A stretch of 64,000 nucleotides of DNA from Pseudomonas koreensis (GCF_025447595.1 NZ_JAOEJU010000020.1:1-64000), one strand, 5' to 3'; positions 51,951 through 60,447 are shown, counted from the first letter of the stretch. The notes: generated by a model from the sequence alone, not told the origin. A program made the numbers and translations.

Positions 51951-52763
51951 ATGCCTGAACTGCCGGAAGTCGAAACCACCCGCCGCGGCATCGCCCCGCA
52001 CCTGGAAGGCCAGCGCGTCAGCCGGGTGATCGTGCGTGACCGGCGGCTGCGCTGGCCGATTCCCGAAGACCTTGATGTGCGCCTGTCCGGGCAGCGCATC
52101 GTGCTGGTCGAGCGGCGCGCCAAGTACCTGTTGATCAACGCCGAAGTCGGCACACTGATCAGCCACTTGGGCATGTCGGGAAATTTGCGACTGGTTGAGG
52201 TCGGGATGCCGGCGGCCAAGCATGAGCATGTCGATATCGAGCTGGAGTCGGGCCTGGCCCTGCGCTACACCGATCCACGGCGCTTCGGGGCGATGCTCTG
52301 GAGCACCGACCCGCTCAATCACGAATTGCTGATCCGCCTGGGCCCGGAGCCGTTGACCGATCTGTTCGATGGCGAGCGGTTGTATCAGCTGTCACGCGGG
52401 CGTTCGATGGCGGTCAAGCCGTTCATCATGGACAACGCGGTGGTGGTGGGGGTCGGCAATATTTACGCGACCGAAGCGCTGTTCGCCGCCGGCATCGATC
52501 CACGCCGTGAAGCCAAAGGCATTTCCCGGGCGCGGTATTTGAAGCTGGCAATCGAGATCAAACGCATCCTCGCCGCCGCCATCGAGCGCGGCGGTACCAC
52601 TTTGCGCGATTTCATCGGCGGCGACGGGCAGCCGGGGTATTTCCAGCAGGAACTGTTTGTCTATGGTCGCGGTGGCGAGCACTGCAAGGTCTGCGGCACG
52701 GGTCTGCGAGAAATGAAGCTCGGCCAGCGCGCCAGCGTCTGGTGTCCGCGCTGTCAAAGCTGA
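51951..52763 (+). CDS. mutM: Formamidopyrimidine-DNA glycosylase
   Basis: 270-aa base-excision repair enzyme that removes 8-oxoguanine and formamidopyrimidines. The N-terminal catalytic Pro2-Glu3 is exposed in MPELPEVETTRRG. Lys57-type residue and HLGMSG follow, then the H2TH region VGVGNIYATEALFAAGIDP. The C-terminal zinc finger (CKVCGTGL ... CPRCQS) binds the lesion strand. Full length. It is probably co-transcribed with the HDOD gene. Confidence 0.97.
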   Translation: MPELPEVETTRRGIAPHLEGQRVSRVIVRDRRLRWPIPEDLDVRLSGQRIVLVERRAKYLLINAEVGTLISHLGMSGNLRLVEVGMPAAKHEHVDIELESGLALRYTDPRRFGAMLWSTDPLNHELLIRLGPEPLTDLFDGERLYQLSRGRSMAVKPFIMDNAVVVGVGNIYATEALFAAGIDPRREAKGISRARYLKLAIEIKRILAAAIERGGTTLRDFIGGDGQPGYFQQELFVYGRGGEHCKVCGTGLREMKLGQRASVWCPRCQS

Positions 52764-52832
52764 GCAGGGCGTCCGAAAAAGTCCTACGGTCTATAGTGAG
52801 TTGTCTCACTGTTCAGCCCGAAGGATCGTGCC

Positions 52833-53156
52833 ATGAAGTCCTTGCAAACCCTCATCGTCGCCCTGCTGCTGTGCTTCAGCCTGGCCGTTCAGGCCACGGA
52901 AGGCGGCAGCGGTGACCCGCGTTACGCCATCCAGAATCCACCGGCCTACGCCATGCTCGGCGATCTGCTGATTGCCCGACCATTGCTGGTGGTGGCGACG
53001 GTGATCGGTGCCGGGGCGTTCGTTGTGTCGTTGCCCTTCACCGCGCTGGGTGGCGGGATTGGCGATGCGGGAGAGGCGCTGGTGGTGGCGCCGGCGAAAG
53101 CGGCGTTCGTGCGTTGCCTGGGCTGTACCGGGGAGGGGTTTGAGCAGCGCGAGTGA
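52833..53156 (+). CDS. Small exported or membrane protein of unknown function
   Basis: 107-aa protein with a signal peptide (LIVALLLCFSLAVQATEG). One further hydrophobic segment (LLVVATVIGAGAFVVSLPFT) is followed by GGGIGDAGEALVVAPAKAAF and two nearby cysteines (RCLGCTG). GCCCGAAGGA upstream supports the start. Similar short genes lie after mutM in pseudomonads and are sometimes mislabelled as transporters. It could be a periplasm-facing membrane peptide. No function can be inferred. Confidence 0.78.
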   Translation: MKSLQTLIVALLLCFSLAVQATEGGSGDPRYAIQNPPAYAMLGDLLIARPLLVVATVIGAGAFVVSLPFTALGGGIGDAGEALVVAPAKAAFVRCLGCTGEGFEQRE

Positions 53157-53185
53157 GCTGATCCGGTTTTTCGGTGTTGCCGATA

Positions 53186-53271
53186 CCCTTCGCGAGCAAG
53201 TCGAGTCGTCGCACCGTCGCTCCCACAGAGGAGTGCATTTCAAATGTGGGAGCGAGCTTGCTCGCGAAGGG
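53186..53271. repeat. REPIN with an interrupted left arm
   Basis: The right arm is intact. The left arm CTTCGCGAGCAAG is followed by the extra bases TCGAGTCGTCGCACCG before CGCTCCCACAG resumes. The hairpin is lost on that side. It is the only copy of this kind in the window. Confidence 0.8.
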
Positions 53272-53284
53272 GGCGCCGAAGGAC

Positions 53285-53536
53285 TCAAGCCTTGCCGGTG
53301 ATCTTGCGGTACTTCTCCATCAACTGTTCTTCAGTCTCCGGATGGGCTTCGTCCAGTGGAATGCAATCCACCGGGCAGACCTGCTGGCACTGCGGCTCGT
53401 CGTAGTGGCCCACGCACTGGGTGCACAGGTTCGGGTCGATCACGTAGATCTCTTCGCCCTGGGAAATGGCGGCGTTCGGGCACTCGGGTTCGCAGACGTC
53501 GCAGTTGATGCAATCGTCGGTGATGATCAGGGACAT
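53285..53536 (-). CDS. fdx1: 4Fe-4S dicluster ferredoxin, YfhL/Fdx1-like
   Basis: 83-aa cytosolic electron carrier with two 4Fe-4S clusters. First motif CINCDVCEPECPNA (CxxCxxxxCxxxC type). The second is unusual for having a longer insert: CTQCVGHYDEPQCQQVCPVD, with eight residues between the second and third cysteines, as in Allochromatium-type ferredoxins of low potential. A short C-terminal helix follows (EEQLMEKYRKIT). Same position as PAO1 fdx1 beside coaD (recalled). The partner enzymes are unknown. Confidence 0.93.
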   Translation of the reverse strand: MSLIITDDCINCDVCEPECPNAAISQGEEIYVIDPNLCTQCVGHYDEPQCQQVCPVDCIPLDEAHPETEEQLMEKYRKITGKA

Positions 53537-53600
53537 GCTAACTCCAGCCGGGGCGGGGAGCCCGGGCGCTATGAATCAATGCGCGCAATTGTGCCGCATT

Positions 53601-53625
53601 GGCGCCCGCAGTGCACGCGGGCGCC
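53601..53625 (-). terminator. Strong stem-loop between coaD and the ferredoxin gene
   Basis: GGCGCCCGC - AGTGCAC - GCGGGCGCC, perfect 9-bp stem, 14 bases after the coaD stop on the minus strand. No T-run follows. Likely a transcription-pausing or RNA-stabilising hairpin. Confidence 0.6.
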
Positions 53626-53638
53626 GTTTGAACGGTCG

Positions 53639-54118
53639 TTACTTCTTGAATCGCAGGGTCAGGGCCTCGGCCACCACGGGGTGGACGAACTTGCTGATAT
53701 CACCTCCCAGTGCCGCGATTTCCCGCACCAGGGTCGAGGAAATGAACGAGTAGCGCTCGGACGGGGTGAGAAACAGGCTCTCTACATCCGGTGCCAACTG
53801 GCGGTTCATGTTGGCCAGCTGGAATTCGTACTCGAAATCCGACACCGCGCGCAAACCACGCAGGAACACGTTGGCGTTCTGCTCTTTGGCAAAGTGCGCC
53901 AGCAGCGTCGAGAAGCCGACCACTTCCACGTTCGGCAGGTGTTTGGTGACCTCGCGGGCCAGCTCGACCCGTTGTTCCAGCGGGAACAGCGGATTCTTCT
54001 TGGGGCTGGCGGCGACGGCGATGATCACGTGGTCGAACAGGCGCGAGGCGCGTTCGACCAGATCGCCATGGCCCTTGGTAATAGGGTCGAAGGTACCTGG
54101 GTACAACACTCGGTTCAT
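53639..54118 (-). CDS. coaD: Phosphopantetheine adenylyltransferase
   Basis: 159-aa cytosolic enzyme that transfers AMP to 4'-phosphopantetheine in coenzyme A synthesis. The nucleotidyltransferase motif is LYPGTFDPITKGHGDLVERA with the HxGH-like element. Substrate residues lie in FLRGLRAVSDFEYEFQLANM and the C-terminal ISSTLVREIAALGGD. Full length. It is followed by the ferredoxin gene on the same strand. Confidence 0.97.
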   Translation of the reverse strand: MNRVLYPGTFDPITKGHGDLVERASRLFDHVIIAVAASPKKNPLFPLEQRVELAREVTKHLPNVEVVGFSTLLAHFAKEQNANVFLRGLRAVSDFEYEFQLANMNRQLAPDVESLFLTPSERYSFISSTLVREIAALGGDISKFVHPVVAEALTLRFKK

Positions 54119-54233
54119 CGCGTCGTCCTGGCGGGAATCCGTTGGGGAGTCGGATGGTATCGCAGCCGTCCCGGTCGGGAAAGTCGCCTGTTGGGTAAGA
54201 AAGCACTATAGACGATCGGAATTTTCGTCTTTT

Positions 54234-55829
54234 TCACGGGTTTCTCAACCGTTCGCCGAGGGATGTCGCCAGTTGCGCCGTCAGACCATACACCGACAAC
54301 TGCGGGTTGGCGCCGATGCTGGTGGGGAACAAAGAGCCGTCGTGGATCGACAGATTGCGCAGCTGATGATGGCGGCCGAGGCTGTCGGTGACGGCGGTTT
54401 TCGGGTCTTCGCCCATCGCGCAGCCGCCCATGACGTGGGCGCTGCCCAGGCGTGTGCGATACAGCTCCAGACTCAAGCTGTCGATCAATTTGCGGGCCTC
54501 GGCCAGGCTGTTCACGTAGCGTGCATCCGCGTGCATCGGCATCACTGCTTTGGCGCCGCCGGCGAACTGGATTTCGGCCATGCTGTGGAATGAGCGGCGC
54601 AAGCCCTCCCAGGTGTAAGGCGACACCTGATAGTCGAGCACCGGCGAGCCGTCACCGCGCAATTCGACACTGCCGCCCTGACTGTCCGGGTGAAAACCGT
54701 CGCGCAGCAGGGCCAGCATCGCGTGGGTGTGCGGCAAGTCCGCCATGTGTTGCGCGCTTTCCTGACCGAACCCGCCGAGCAACGTGGCGGCCAGCGCCGG
54801 ATGTAGCGGCGGCACTTCGAGTTTGTAGGCCATCGGGCCGGTGGTGCCGTCCTTCCACTGGAAATGATCCGAATAGATCGACTGCGGCGCGCCGTAAAAC
54901 GGGTTGATGACCTCGTCGAAACGCCCGGCGGACATGTTCACCAGATGCAGGAAGGTGCGCTTGCCCAGCCGTTTGTGCGGATCCGGTGAGTCCGAACGCA
55001 TCAGCAGCGCCGGGGTGTTGATTCCGCCGCCGGCCAGCACGTAATGCCGCGCCTTGACGGTGATCGTGCGGCCAGTCGGTTCGACGCAGCGTTCGTCCAT
55101 CGCCACACACTGCAGCCCGGTGACCTTGTCGCCGCTGATCAACAGTTTTTCAGCCCGGGCCAGATAGAGCAGCTCGCCACCCTTTTCCAGGGTCGCCGGA
55201 ATGGTCGTGACCATCATCGATTGCTTGGCATTGGTCGGGCAGCCCATGCCGCAGTAGCCCAGGTTCCAGCAGCCGCGCACGTTGCGCGGGATCACGTGCC
55301 AGCTGTAACCAAGTTGTTCGCAGCCTTTGCGGATCACGTCGTTGTTGGCGTTGGGCGGCACCATCCATGGGGCGACGCCGAGGCGTTGCTCCATTTTTTC
55401 GAACCACGGGGCCATGTCGGCGGGGCTGTGGCCTTTGACGTTGTGTTCTTTGGCCCAGTGTTCGAGGGTCGGCTCGGGCGTGCGAAAGCTCGATGTCCAG
55501 TTGATCAGGGTGGTGCCGCCGACTGCGCGGCCCTGAAGGATGGTGATCGCGCCGTCCTTGCTCATGCGACCGATGCCTTCCTGGTAGAGGCTGCTGTATG
55601 CCTGATCTTCCAGCAGTTTGAAATCGCTGCTGGTCTTGAGCGGGCCTTCTTCGATCAGCAGCACTTTATAGCCGGCGGCGCTGAGGATTTCCGCCGTGGT
55701 GCCGCCACCGGCGCCGCTGCCGATGATGGCGACGTCGGCTTCCAGGGTCAGGTCATCGGTCAGTTGTGCGCCGTTGTAGGTTTTCCAGCCACGGGCAAGG
55801 CCTTCGCGAAACGGGTCGGGTACGGGCAT
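54234..55829 (-). CDS. GMC-family FAD oxidoreductase
   Basis: 531-aa GMC oxidoreductase. The FAD motif is AIIGSGAGGGTTAEILSAAG near residue 34, then GRAVGGTTLINWTSSFRTPE and the C-terminal HVMGGCAMGEDPKTAV and GANPQLSVYGLTAQ. The active-site His lies in the HVMGGC region, typical of membrane-linked alcohol or sugar-acid dehydrogenases. It is paired with a Tat-exported small protein 42 bases upstream on the same strand, as in gluconate-2-dehydrogenase-like complexes. It has no signal peptide and may travel with the partner through Tat. The substrate could be an alcohol matching the adjacent aldehyde dehydrogenase (inference). Confidence 0.9.
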   Translation of the reverse strand: MPVPDPFREGLARGWKTYNGAQLTDDLTLEADVAIIGSGAGGGTTAEILSAAGYKVLLIEEGPLKTSSDFKLLEDQAYSSLYQEGIGRMSKDGAITILQGRAVGGTTLINWTSSFRTPEPTLEHWAKEHNVKGHSPADMAPWFEKMEQRLGVAPWMVPPNANNDVIRKGCEQLGYSWHVIPRNVRGCWNLGYCGMGCPTNAKQSMMVTTIPATLEKGGELLYLARAEKLLISGDKVTGLQCVAMDERCVEPTGRTITVKARHYVLAGGGINTPALLMRSDSPDPHKRLGKRTFLHLVNMSAGRFDEVINPFYGAPQSIYSDHFQWKDGTTGPMAYKLEVPPLHPALAATLLGGFGQESAQHMADLPHTHAMLALLRDGFHPDSQGGSVELRGDGSPVLDYQVSPYTWEGLRRSFHSMAEIQFAGGAKAVMPMHADARYVNSLAEARKLIDSLSLELYRTRLGSAHVMGGCAMGEDPKTAVTDSLGRHHQLRNLSIHDGSLFPTSIGANPQLSVYGLTAQLATSLGERLRNP

Positions 55830-55871
55830 CGATCAGGTTCTCTTATTATTGTTTTGCGTGGGTCGCCAGGC

Positions 55872-56417
55872 TCAAACGGCGGGCGGGCCGGGGTAACCGC
55901 AATGGGCCCAGGATTCGGCGCGGGTGTACCAGGCCATCATCACCATTTGCAGCAATGAGCTGTGGCCCATGCGCAGCAGGCTCAGCGAGCTGTTTTCCCA
56001 GCGTTCGAGGAAGTGGCGGATCGCCTCGGGGCTGGCGTTTTCCCAACTGCCCCAGATTCCGGTCAATGGCCCGCGCGTCACGGCCATGCCCAGCACATCG
56101 AACAGTTGCCGGGTGAGCTTGAGCATTTCCGGCGACAGGTGATCGAGGCTGTAATCCAGCGACTTCAGGGTTCCATCGACAGCGGCGGGCATCTTTTCCG
56201 CAGCAACGGCGCCCTCCAGCATCACTGGAATCAGCGCGCGCAGAAACAGCAGATCGCCGCTGCGCAACGTGGCGAATCCGTTGGCCGATACGCTCGACGA
56301 ACAGCCGCTGAGACTGGCGCCGAGCCCGGCGGTAGCGAGGAAAGCCGTGGCGCCCAGGCTGAATTTCAGCAGGCCACGGCGCGACAGGGCAGGTGTTTCG
56401 GTCAGGCTTGGGTGCAT
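55872..56417 (-). CDS. Tat-exported small subunit partner of the GMC oxidoreductase
   Basis: 181-aa protein with a twin-arginine signal (LSRRGLLKFSLGATAFLATA) and a possible lipobox ending LSGC, so it may be a Tat lipoprotein. The body is helical (LRSGDLLFLRALIPVMLEGA; LTRQLFDVLGMAVTRGPLTG), of the gluconate-2-dehydrogenase-gamma-like type. It is encoded 42 bases upstream of the GMC enzyme. Expected role: chaperone, escort and membrane tether of the flavoprotein. Confidence 0.83.
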   Translation of the reverse strand: MHPSLTETPALSRRGLLKFSLGATAFLATAGLGASLSGCSSSVSANGFATLRSGDLLFLRALIPVMLEGAVAAEKMPAAVDGTLKSLDYSLDHLSPEMLKLTRQLFDVLGMAVTRGPLTGIWGSWENASPEAIRHFLERWENSSLSLLRMGHSSLLQMVMMAWYTRAESWAHCGYPGPPAV

Positions 56418-56441
56418 TGTTGTTATTACCCGGCGGCGACG

Positions 56442-57872
56442 TTAGCGAATGAACAGTTTCTGGATCAGTTTCTGAATGGATTTGCCGTAGGGCGGGTAGA
56501 TCAGCTTCGCCGCGTTGAAGCGCTGTTTGACCAGCACGCCTTTGGCCTTGCTGAACGTCAGGAAGCCTTCGTGTCCGTGGTAATGGCCCATGCCTGACGG
56601 GCCGATGCCGCCGAACGGCATGTCGTCCTGCGCCACATGCAGCAGTGTGTCGTTGAGGCAGACGCCACCGGAATGGGTTTCGCTGAGCACGCGCTTCTGT
56701 TCGCGTTTGTCGTAGCCGAAGTAGTAAAGAGCCAGAGGACGTGGCCGCTGATTGATGTAAGCAAATGCCTGATCCAGATCCTGATACGGCACGATCGGCA
56801 GCAGCGGGCCGAAGATTTCGTCCTGCATCACCGTCATCTCGTCGCTGACATTCAGCAGCAGGCTGTGCGGCATGCGCCGGCCCTGGCCCTGGTCGAACAG
56901 CGGAATCAGCAGCGCGCCCTTGCTGGTGGCGTCGCTAAGGTAGCTGTTCAGTCGTGCCAGTTGGCGCTCGTTGATGATGGCGGTGTAGTCCGGGTTGTCG
57001 GCGAGTGTCGGATAAAACCCGCGCACCGCCTGGCGATAGGCTTCGACGAAACCGCCGATGCGCGCTTCCGGCACCAGCACGTAGTCCGGGGCCACGCAGG
57101 TCTGGCCGGCGTTGAGGGTCTTGCCGAAGGCGATGCGTTCGGCGGCGTCCTTGAGCGGCACGTCGTGGGAGACGATGGCCGGGGATTTGCCGCCCAGCTC
57201 CAGCGTCACCGGTGTCAGGTTTTCCGCCGCTGCACGCATCACATGCTTGCCGACGCTGGTGGAGCCGGTGAACAGCAGGTGGTCGAAGCGCATCTTCGAA
57301 AACGCCACGCCGACATCGGCCTCGCCGAGCACCACGCACACCAGATCTTCGGGGAAGATCCGCGCCAGCAATTCCTTGAGCAGCAGGCCGGTGGCCGGGG
57401 TCGATTCGCTGAGTTTGAGCATCACCCGATTGCCGGCCGCGAGCGCGCCGGTCAACGGGCCGATGGCCAGGAACAGCGGGTAGTTCCACGGCACGATGAC
57501 GCCGACCACACCGAGCGGCTGGTACACGACTTTCGCCGACGCGGGCTGGAAAGCCACACCCACTTTGCGCCGCGAAGGTTTCATCCACTGGCTGATGTGC
57601 TGGCTGGCGTAGTGAATGCCGTGCAGGCTCGGCATCAGTTCGGCGAGCAGGGTTTCATCGGCGCTGCGGTGGCTGAAGTCGGAGCTGATCGCGTCGATGA
57701 GGGCCTGCCGTTCGCTGCTCAGCAAATCGCGCAGGGTCTTGAGCCATTGCTGGCGCTGGGCCGCAGGCGGCATCGGGTTGGCGGCGTAGGCGGCACGCTG
57801 CGCATCGAACAGCCGGTTGAGCTCTTCCAGCGGCTGTTGCAGCGTTTGCAGGTAGGCAATATCGGCAGTCAT
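56442..57872 (-). CDS. calB: Coniferyl-aldehyde-dehydrogenase-like ALDH
   Basis: 476-aa NAD(P)-dependent aldehyde dehydrogenase. Catalytic Glu lies in TLELGGKSPAIV and catalytic Cys in NAGQTCVAPDYVLVPE. The cofactor loop is LLFTGSTSVGKHVMRAAA. The compact length and the C-terminal PYGKSIQKLIQKLFIR are typical of the coniferyl aldehyde dehydrogenase group, which also oxidises medium-chain aldehydes. It is upstream of the GMC pair on the same strand, suggesting an alcohol-to-acid route. It diverges from a TetR repressor gene, with the operator in its promoter. Confidence 0.9.
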   Translation of the reverse strand: MTADIAYLQTLQQPLEELNRLFDAQRAAYAANPMPPAAQRQQWLKTLRDLLSSERQALIDAISSDFSHRSADETLLAELMPSLHGIHYASQHISQWMKPSRRKVGVAFQPASAKVVYQPLGVVGVIVPWNYPLFLAIGPLTGALAAGNRVMLKLSESTPATGLLLKELLARIFPEDLVCVVLGEADVGVAFSKMRFDHLLFTGSTSVGKHVMRAAAENLTPVTLELGGKSPAIVSHDVPLKDAAERIAFGKTLNAGQTCVAPDYVLVPEARIGGFVEAYRQAVRGFYPTLADNPDYTAIINERQLARLNSYLSDATSKGALLIPLFDQGQGRRMPHSLLLNVSDEMTVMQDEIFGPLLPIVPYQDLDQAFAYINQRPRPLALYYFGYDKREQKRVLSETHSGGVCLNDTLLHVAQDDMPFGGIGPSGMGHYHGHEGFLTFSKAKGVLVKQRFNAAKLIYPPYGKSIQKLIQKLFIR

Positions 57873-57903
57873 TGTCAGCTCCGGAGATGTTGTTGTGAGG
57901 AAC

Positions 57904-57932
57904 TTTTTAGAGTCTATGCTCTATAAAGTCAA
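57904..57932 (-). promoter_or_regulatory. ALDH promoter with TetR-type operator
   Basis: On the minus strand: TTGACT (complement of 57927-57932), 17 bases, TAAAAA (complement of 57904-57909). The dyad TAGAG-TCTATG-CTCTA (57908-57923) fills the spacer, a position that blocks RNA polymerase when the divergent TetR protein is bound. Confidence 0.65.
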
Positions 57933-58018
57933 ATGGCTTCCTTGCGCATCCTGGTTTTATCCCGTTCCGGTTAGGTCGTAAGATGCCCCCCAACGCACTC
58001 TGAATTAAAGCTCAAGCC

Positions 58019-58690
58019 ATGGCCCCACGGATCAAAACCAGCGAGCGCATCGTGCAGAACAGCCTCGAGCTGTTCAATCAGCAGGGCGAGCGCAGCATCA
58101 GCACCAATCACATCGCCGCCCACATGGAGATTTCTCCGGGCAATCTGTACTACCACTTCCCCAACAAGCAGGCGATCATCGCCGTGCTGTTCAGTGAGTA
58201 CGAAAGCCTGGTGGACAGTTTTCTGCGTCCGCCCCAGGGCCGTGCAGCGACGGTCGAAGACAAGCGTTTCTATCTCAAGGAACTGCTGTCGGCGATGTGG
58301 CGCTACCGTTTCCTGCACCGCGATCTTGAGCATCTGCTCGACAGCGATCCGGATCTGGCGGGGCGTTACCGGCGTTTCTCCCAGCGCTGCGTGATCCAGG
58401 GCGCGGCGATCTACGAGGGCTTCGTTGCCGCCGGGATCCTGAAGATGGATCGGGTGCAGATCGAATCCCTGACCCTCAACGCGTGGATCATCCTCACCTC
58501 GTGGGTGCGCTTCCTGTGCACGACCCGGGAGAATTCCAATCACCTCAGCGAGCAGGCCATCAAACGTGGCGTGTATCAGGTGTTGGTGCTGGAAGCAGGG
58601 TTCGTCACCGAGCAGGCCCGCGATGAGGTCAACGCCTTGTTCGAAGAGTTCTACGTGCCGCTGGCCCAGGCCCTCGAAGAAAGACCGTAA
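58019..58690 (+). CDS. TetR-family repressor
   Basis: 223-aa regulator with the N-terminal TetR HTH (RIVQNSLELFNQQGERSIST, HIAAHMEISPGNLYYHFPNK) and a larger ligand domain. It diverges from the aldehyde dehydrogenase gene. The 146-base gap contains the dyad TAGAG-N6-CTCTA. It probably represses the aldehyde dehydrogenase/GMC unit and perhaps itself; the inducer may be an aldehyde or fatty substrate. The sulfurtransferase gene follows 28 bases later. Confidence 0.9.
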   Translation: MAPRIKTSERIVQNSLELFNQQGERSISTNHIAAHMEISPGNLYYHFPNKQAIIAVLFSEYESLVDSFLRPPQGRAATVEDKRFYLKELLSAMWRYRFLHRDLEHLLDSDPDLAGRYRRFSQRCVIQGAAIYEGFVAAGILKMDRVQIESLTLNAWIILTSWVRFLCTTRENSNHLSEQAIKRGVYQVLVLEAGFVTEQARDEVNALFEEFYVPLAQALEERP

Positions 58691-58718
58691 TTCCATTTCC
58701 TCACTGGAGTCGTTCGCT

Positions 58719-59573
58719 ATGCCGATTGCGCAACTGATCAGCCCGACCGCACTGGATGCCCGCAAGGCGCAACCGGGGCTGGTGATTCTCGATTGCCGTT
58801 TTGCCCTCGAAGACCCGGATTACGGCCAGCGCAGCTACGCCGAGGGGCACATTGCCGGGGCACATTTCGCTGATCTTGAGCGCGATCTCAGCGGTCCGGT
58901 GACCAAGGGCGTAACCGGTCGCCATCCACTGCCAGAGCCGGCGACGCTGATCGAACGCCTGCAAGCGTTCGGCATCAACAATGACAGCGACGTGGTTCTG
59001 TATGACGACGGCCCGGGCGCCTATGCGGCGCGGGCCTGGTGGTTGCTGGCGTGGCTGGGCAAGCGCGACGGCGTGTTCATTCTCGATGGCGGGCTCAAGG
59101 CCTGGCATGCGGCGGGACTGCCGCTGCGTCTCGATCCACCGTCAGCGGCACGGGGCAACTTCAGCGGCCAGCCGGACATGAGCCTGCTGCTCAGCGCCGA
59201 GCAATTGCAGCAGCGCCTCGGCCAGCCGGCCCTGACCCTGCTCGATGCCCGCGCCTTGCCGCGCTTCAAGGGTGAAGTGGAGCCGATCGACCCGATCGCC
59301 GGACACATCCCCGGCGCGCAATGCGCGGCGTTCACCGACAACCTGGGCAGCGACGGGCATTTCCTGCCGGCCGATCAGCTCAAGCAGCGTTTCGCCGCGA
59401 AACTCGGCGAGCGTTCGCCGGCCGATCTGGTGGCGTATTGCGGCTCCGGGGTGACGGCGTGTCACAACCTGTTCGCCCTGTGCCTGGCGGGTTATCCGTT
59501 GGGTTCGCTGTATGCCGGATCGTGGAGCGAGTGGATCAACGAGCCTTCACGCGGTATTGCCACGGGCGAATAA
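58719..59573 (+). CDS. Sulfurtransferase, SseA-like (3-mercaptopyruvate type)
   Basis: 284-aa tandem-rhodanese protein. The inactive N-terminal domain begins with ILDCRFALEDPDYGQRSYAE. The active domain carries the persulfide Cys in VAYCGSGVTACHN, and the CGSGVTA loop is that of 3-mercaptopyruvate sulfurtransferases rather than thiosulfate rhodaneses. Length as E. coli SseA (281 aa). The ATG at 58719 follows a GGAGT site. It is downstream of tetR and may share its transcript. The REP hairpin follows. Confidence 0.88.
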   Translation: MPIAQLISPTALDARKAQPGLVILDCRFALEDPDYGQRSYAEGHIAGAHFADLERDLSGPVTKGVTGRHPLPEPATLIERLQAFGINNDSDVVLYDDGPGAYAARAWWLLAWLGKRDGVFILDGGLKAWHAAGLPLRLDPPSAARGNFSGQPDMSLLLSAEQLQQRLGQPALTLLDARALPRFKGEVEPIDPIAGHIPGAQCAAFTDNLGSDGHFLPADQLKQRFAAKLGERSPADLVAYCGSGVTACHNLFALCLAGYPLGSLYAGSWSEWINEPSRGIATGE

Positions 59574-59576
59574 CTT

Positions 59577-59600
59577 TGTGGGAGCGAGCTTGCTCCCACA
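59577..59600. repeat. Single truncated REP hairpin
   Basis: TGTGGGAGC-GAGCTT-GCTCCCACA: the second self-folding short form in the window (the other is at 43761). It begins three bases after the sulfurtransferase stop and separates converging genes. Confidence 0.8.
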
Positions 59601-59612
59601 GTTGTTTGTTGC

Positions 59613-60443
59613 CTATTTCAAGAATCTCGCGCTGCGATAGGCCGCCGGCCCCACGCCATAGACCTGTTTGAACTGCCGGCTTAGATGGCTCTGGTCGGCA
59701 AATCCCAGCTGCGTGGCGACTTCCACCGGCAGGCAGCCGCTCTGCAACAAACTCCGCGCGCAGGCGATCCGCTGCTGCATCAGCCAGCTGTGCGGCGGCA
59801 TGCCGGTGGCGCGGCGGAACACTCGGGCAAAGTGGAAAGGCGAGAGATTCACGGCCGCCGCCAGTTCTTCCAGCGAGGGCGGCGCCGCCAGTTGTGCGTG
59901 CAGCAACTCCTTGGCCATCGCCACCGCGCGGTGCTCTTTGCCGGGGTTGCCGTTGATCTGCACCGCCGCATGACGCTGTAACAGCAGCATCATCATTTCG
60001 CGCCACACCGTTTGCTGCTGCAACGCGGTGGCGGGGCTTTCCAGCAAGCGATGCAACTGACAGAAACCGTTGACCAGGTCCGGATCGCGATACAGCGTCG
60101 CACCGAAGGCCGGCATCGGTGCGGTCGGCAGTTCCAGTTCATTCAGCAGCGCGACAATCTGCCCGGTGTCGGGATAAAACGCCCGGTACAGCCAGCCGTC
60201 CTCGGTGCCCTTGTGGCCGTTATGCACTTCGTCCGGATTGATCAGCACCAGCGTGCCGCTGCCCGCCAGGTGTTCGGCGCCGCGATAACGGTAGCGCTGG
60301 GCGCCGGCCATGATCATGCCGATCACATAACCGTCGTGGACGTGCGGGGCGAAACGATGCTCGATGTAGCGCGCGGTCAACAGCTCGACCCCGGCCAGAG
60401 GCGCGGCCCGCCAGAAACGGATCGACTCGCCCTGATCGCTCAT
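59613..60443 (-). CDS. AraC-family transcriptional regulator
   Basis: 276-aa regulator. An N-terminal cupin-like ligand domain (YIEHRFAPHVHDGYVIGMIM, LVLINPDEVHNGH) is followed by a C-terminal AraC double HTH (SLEELAAAVNLSPFHFARVF and LPVEVATQLGFADQSHLSRQ). The cupin His residues may bind ligand. The start at 60443 is preferred to the longer frame because it begins the cupin domain properly. It lies five bases after the YheT-like hydrolase stop on the same strand, so the two may be co-transcribed. Confidence 0.88.
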   Translation of the reverse strand: MSDQGESIRFWRAAPLAGVELLTARYIEHRFAPHVHDGYVIGMIMAGAQRYRYRGAEHLAGSGTLVLINPDEVHNGHKGTEDGWLYRAFYPDTGQIVALLNELELPTAPMPAFGATLYRDPDLVNGFCQLHRLLESPATALQQQTVWREMMMLLLQRHAAVQINGNPGKEHRAVAMAKELLHAQLAAPPSLEELAAAVNLSPFHFARVFRRATGMPPHSWLMQQRIACARSLLQSGCLPVEVATQLGFADQSHLSRQFKQVYGVGPAAYRSARFLK

Positions 60444-60447
60444 GACC

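Noticed and set aside
1684..59600. REP copies as a possible CRISPR array
   Set aside because: The copies are kilobases apart, palindromic and without regular spacers; no cas genes are present.
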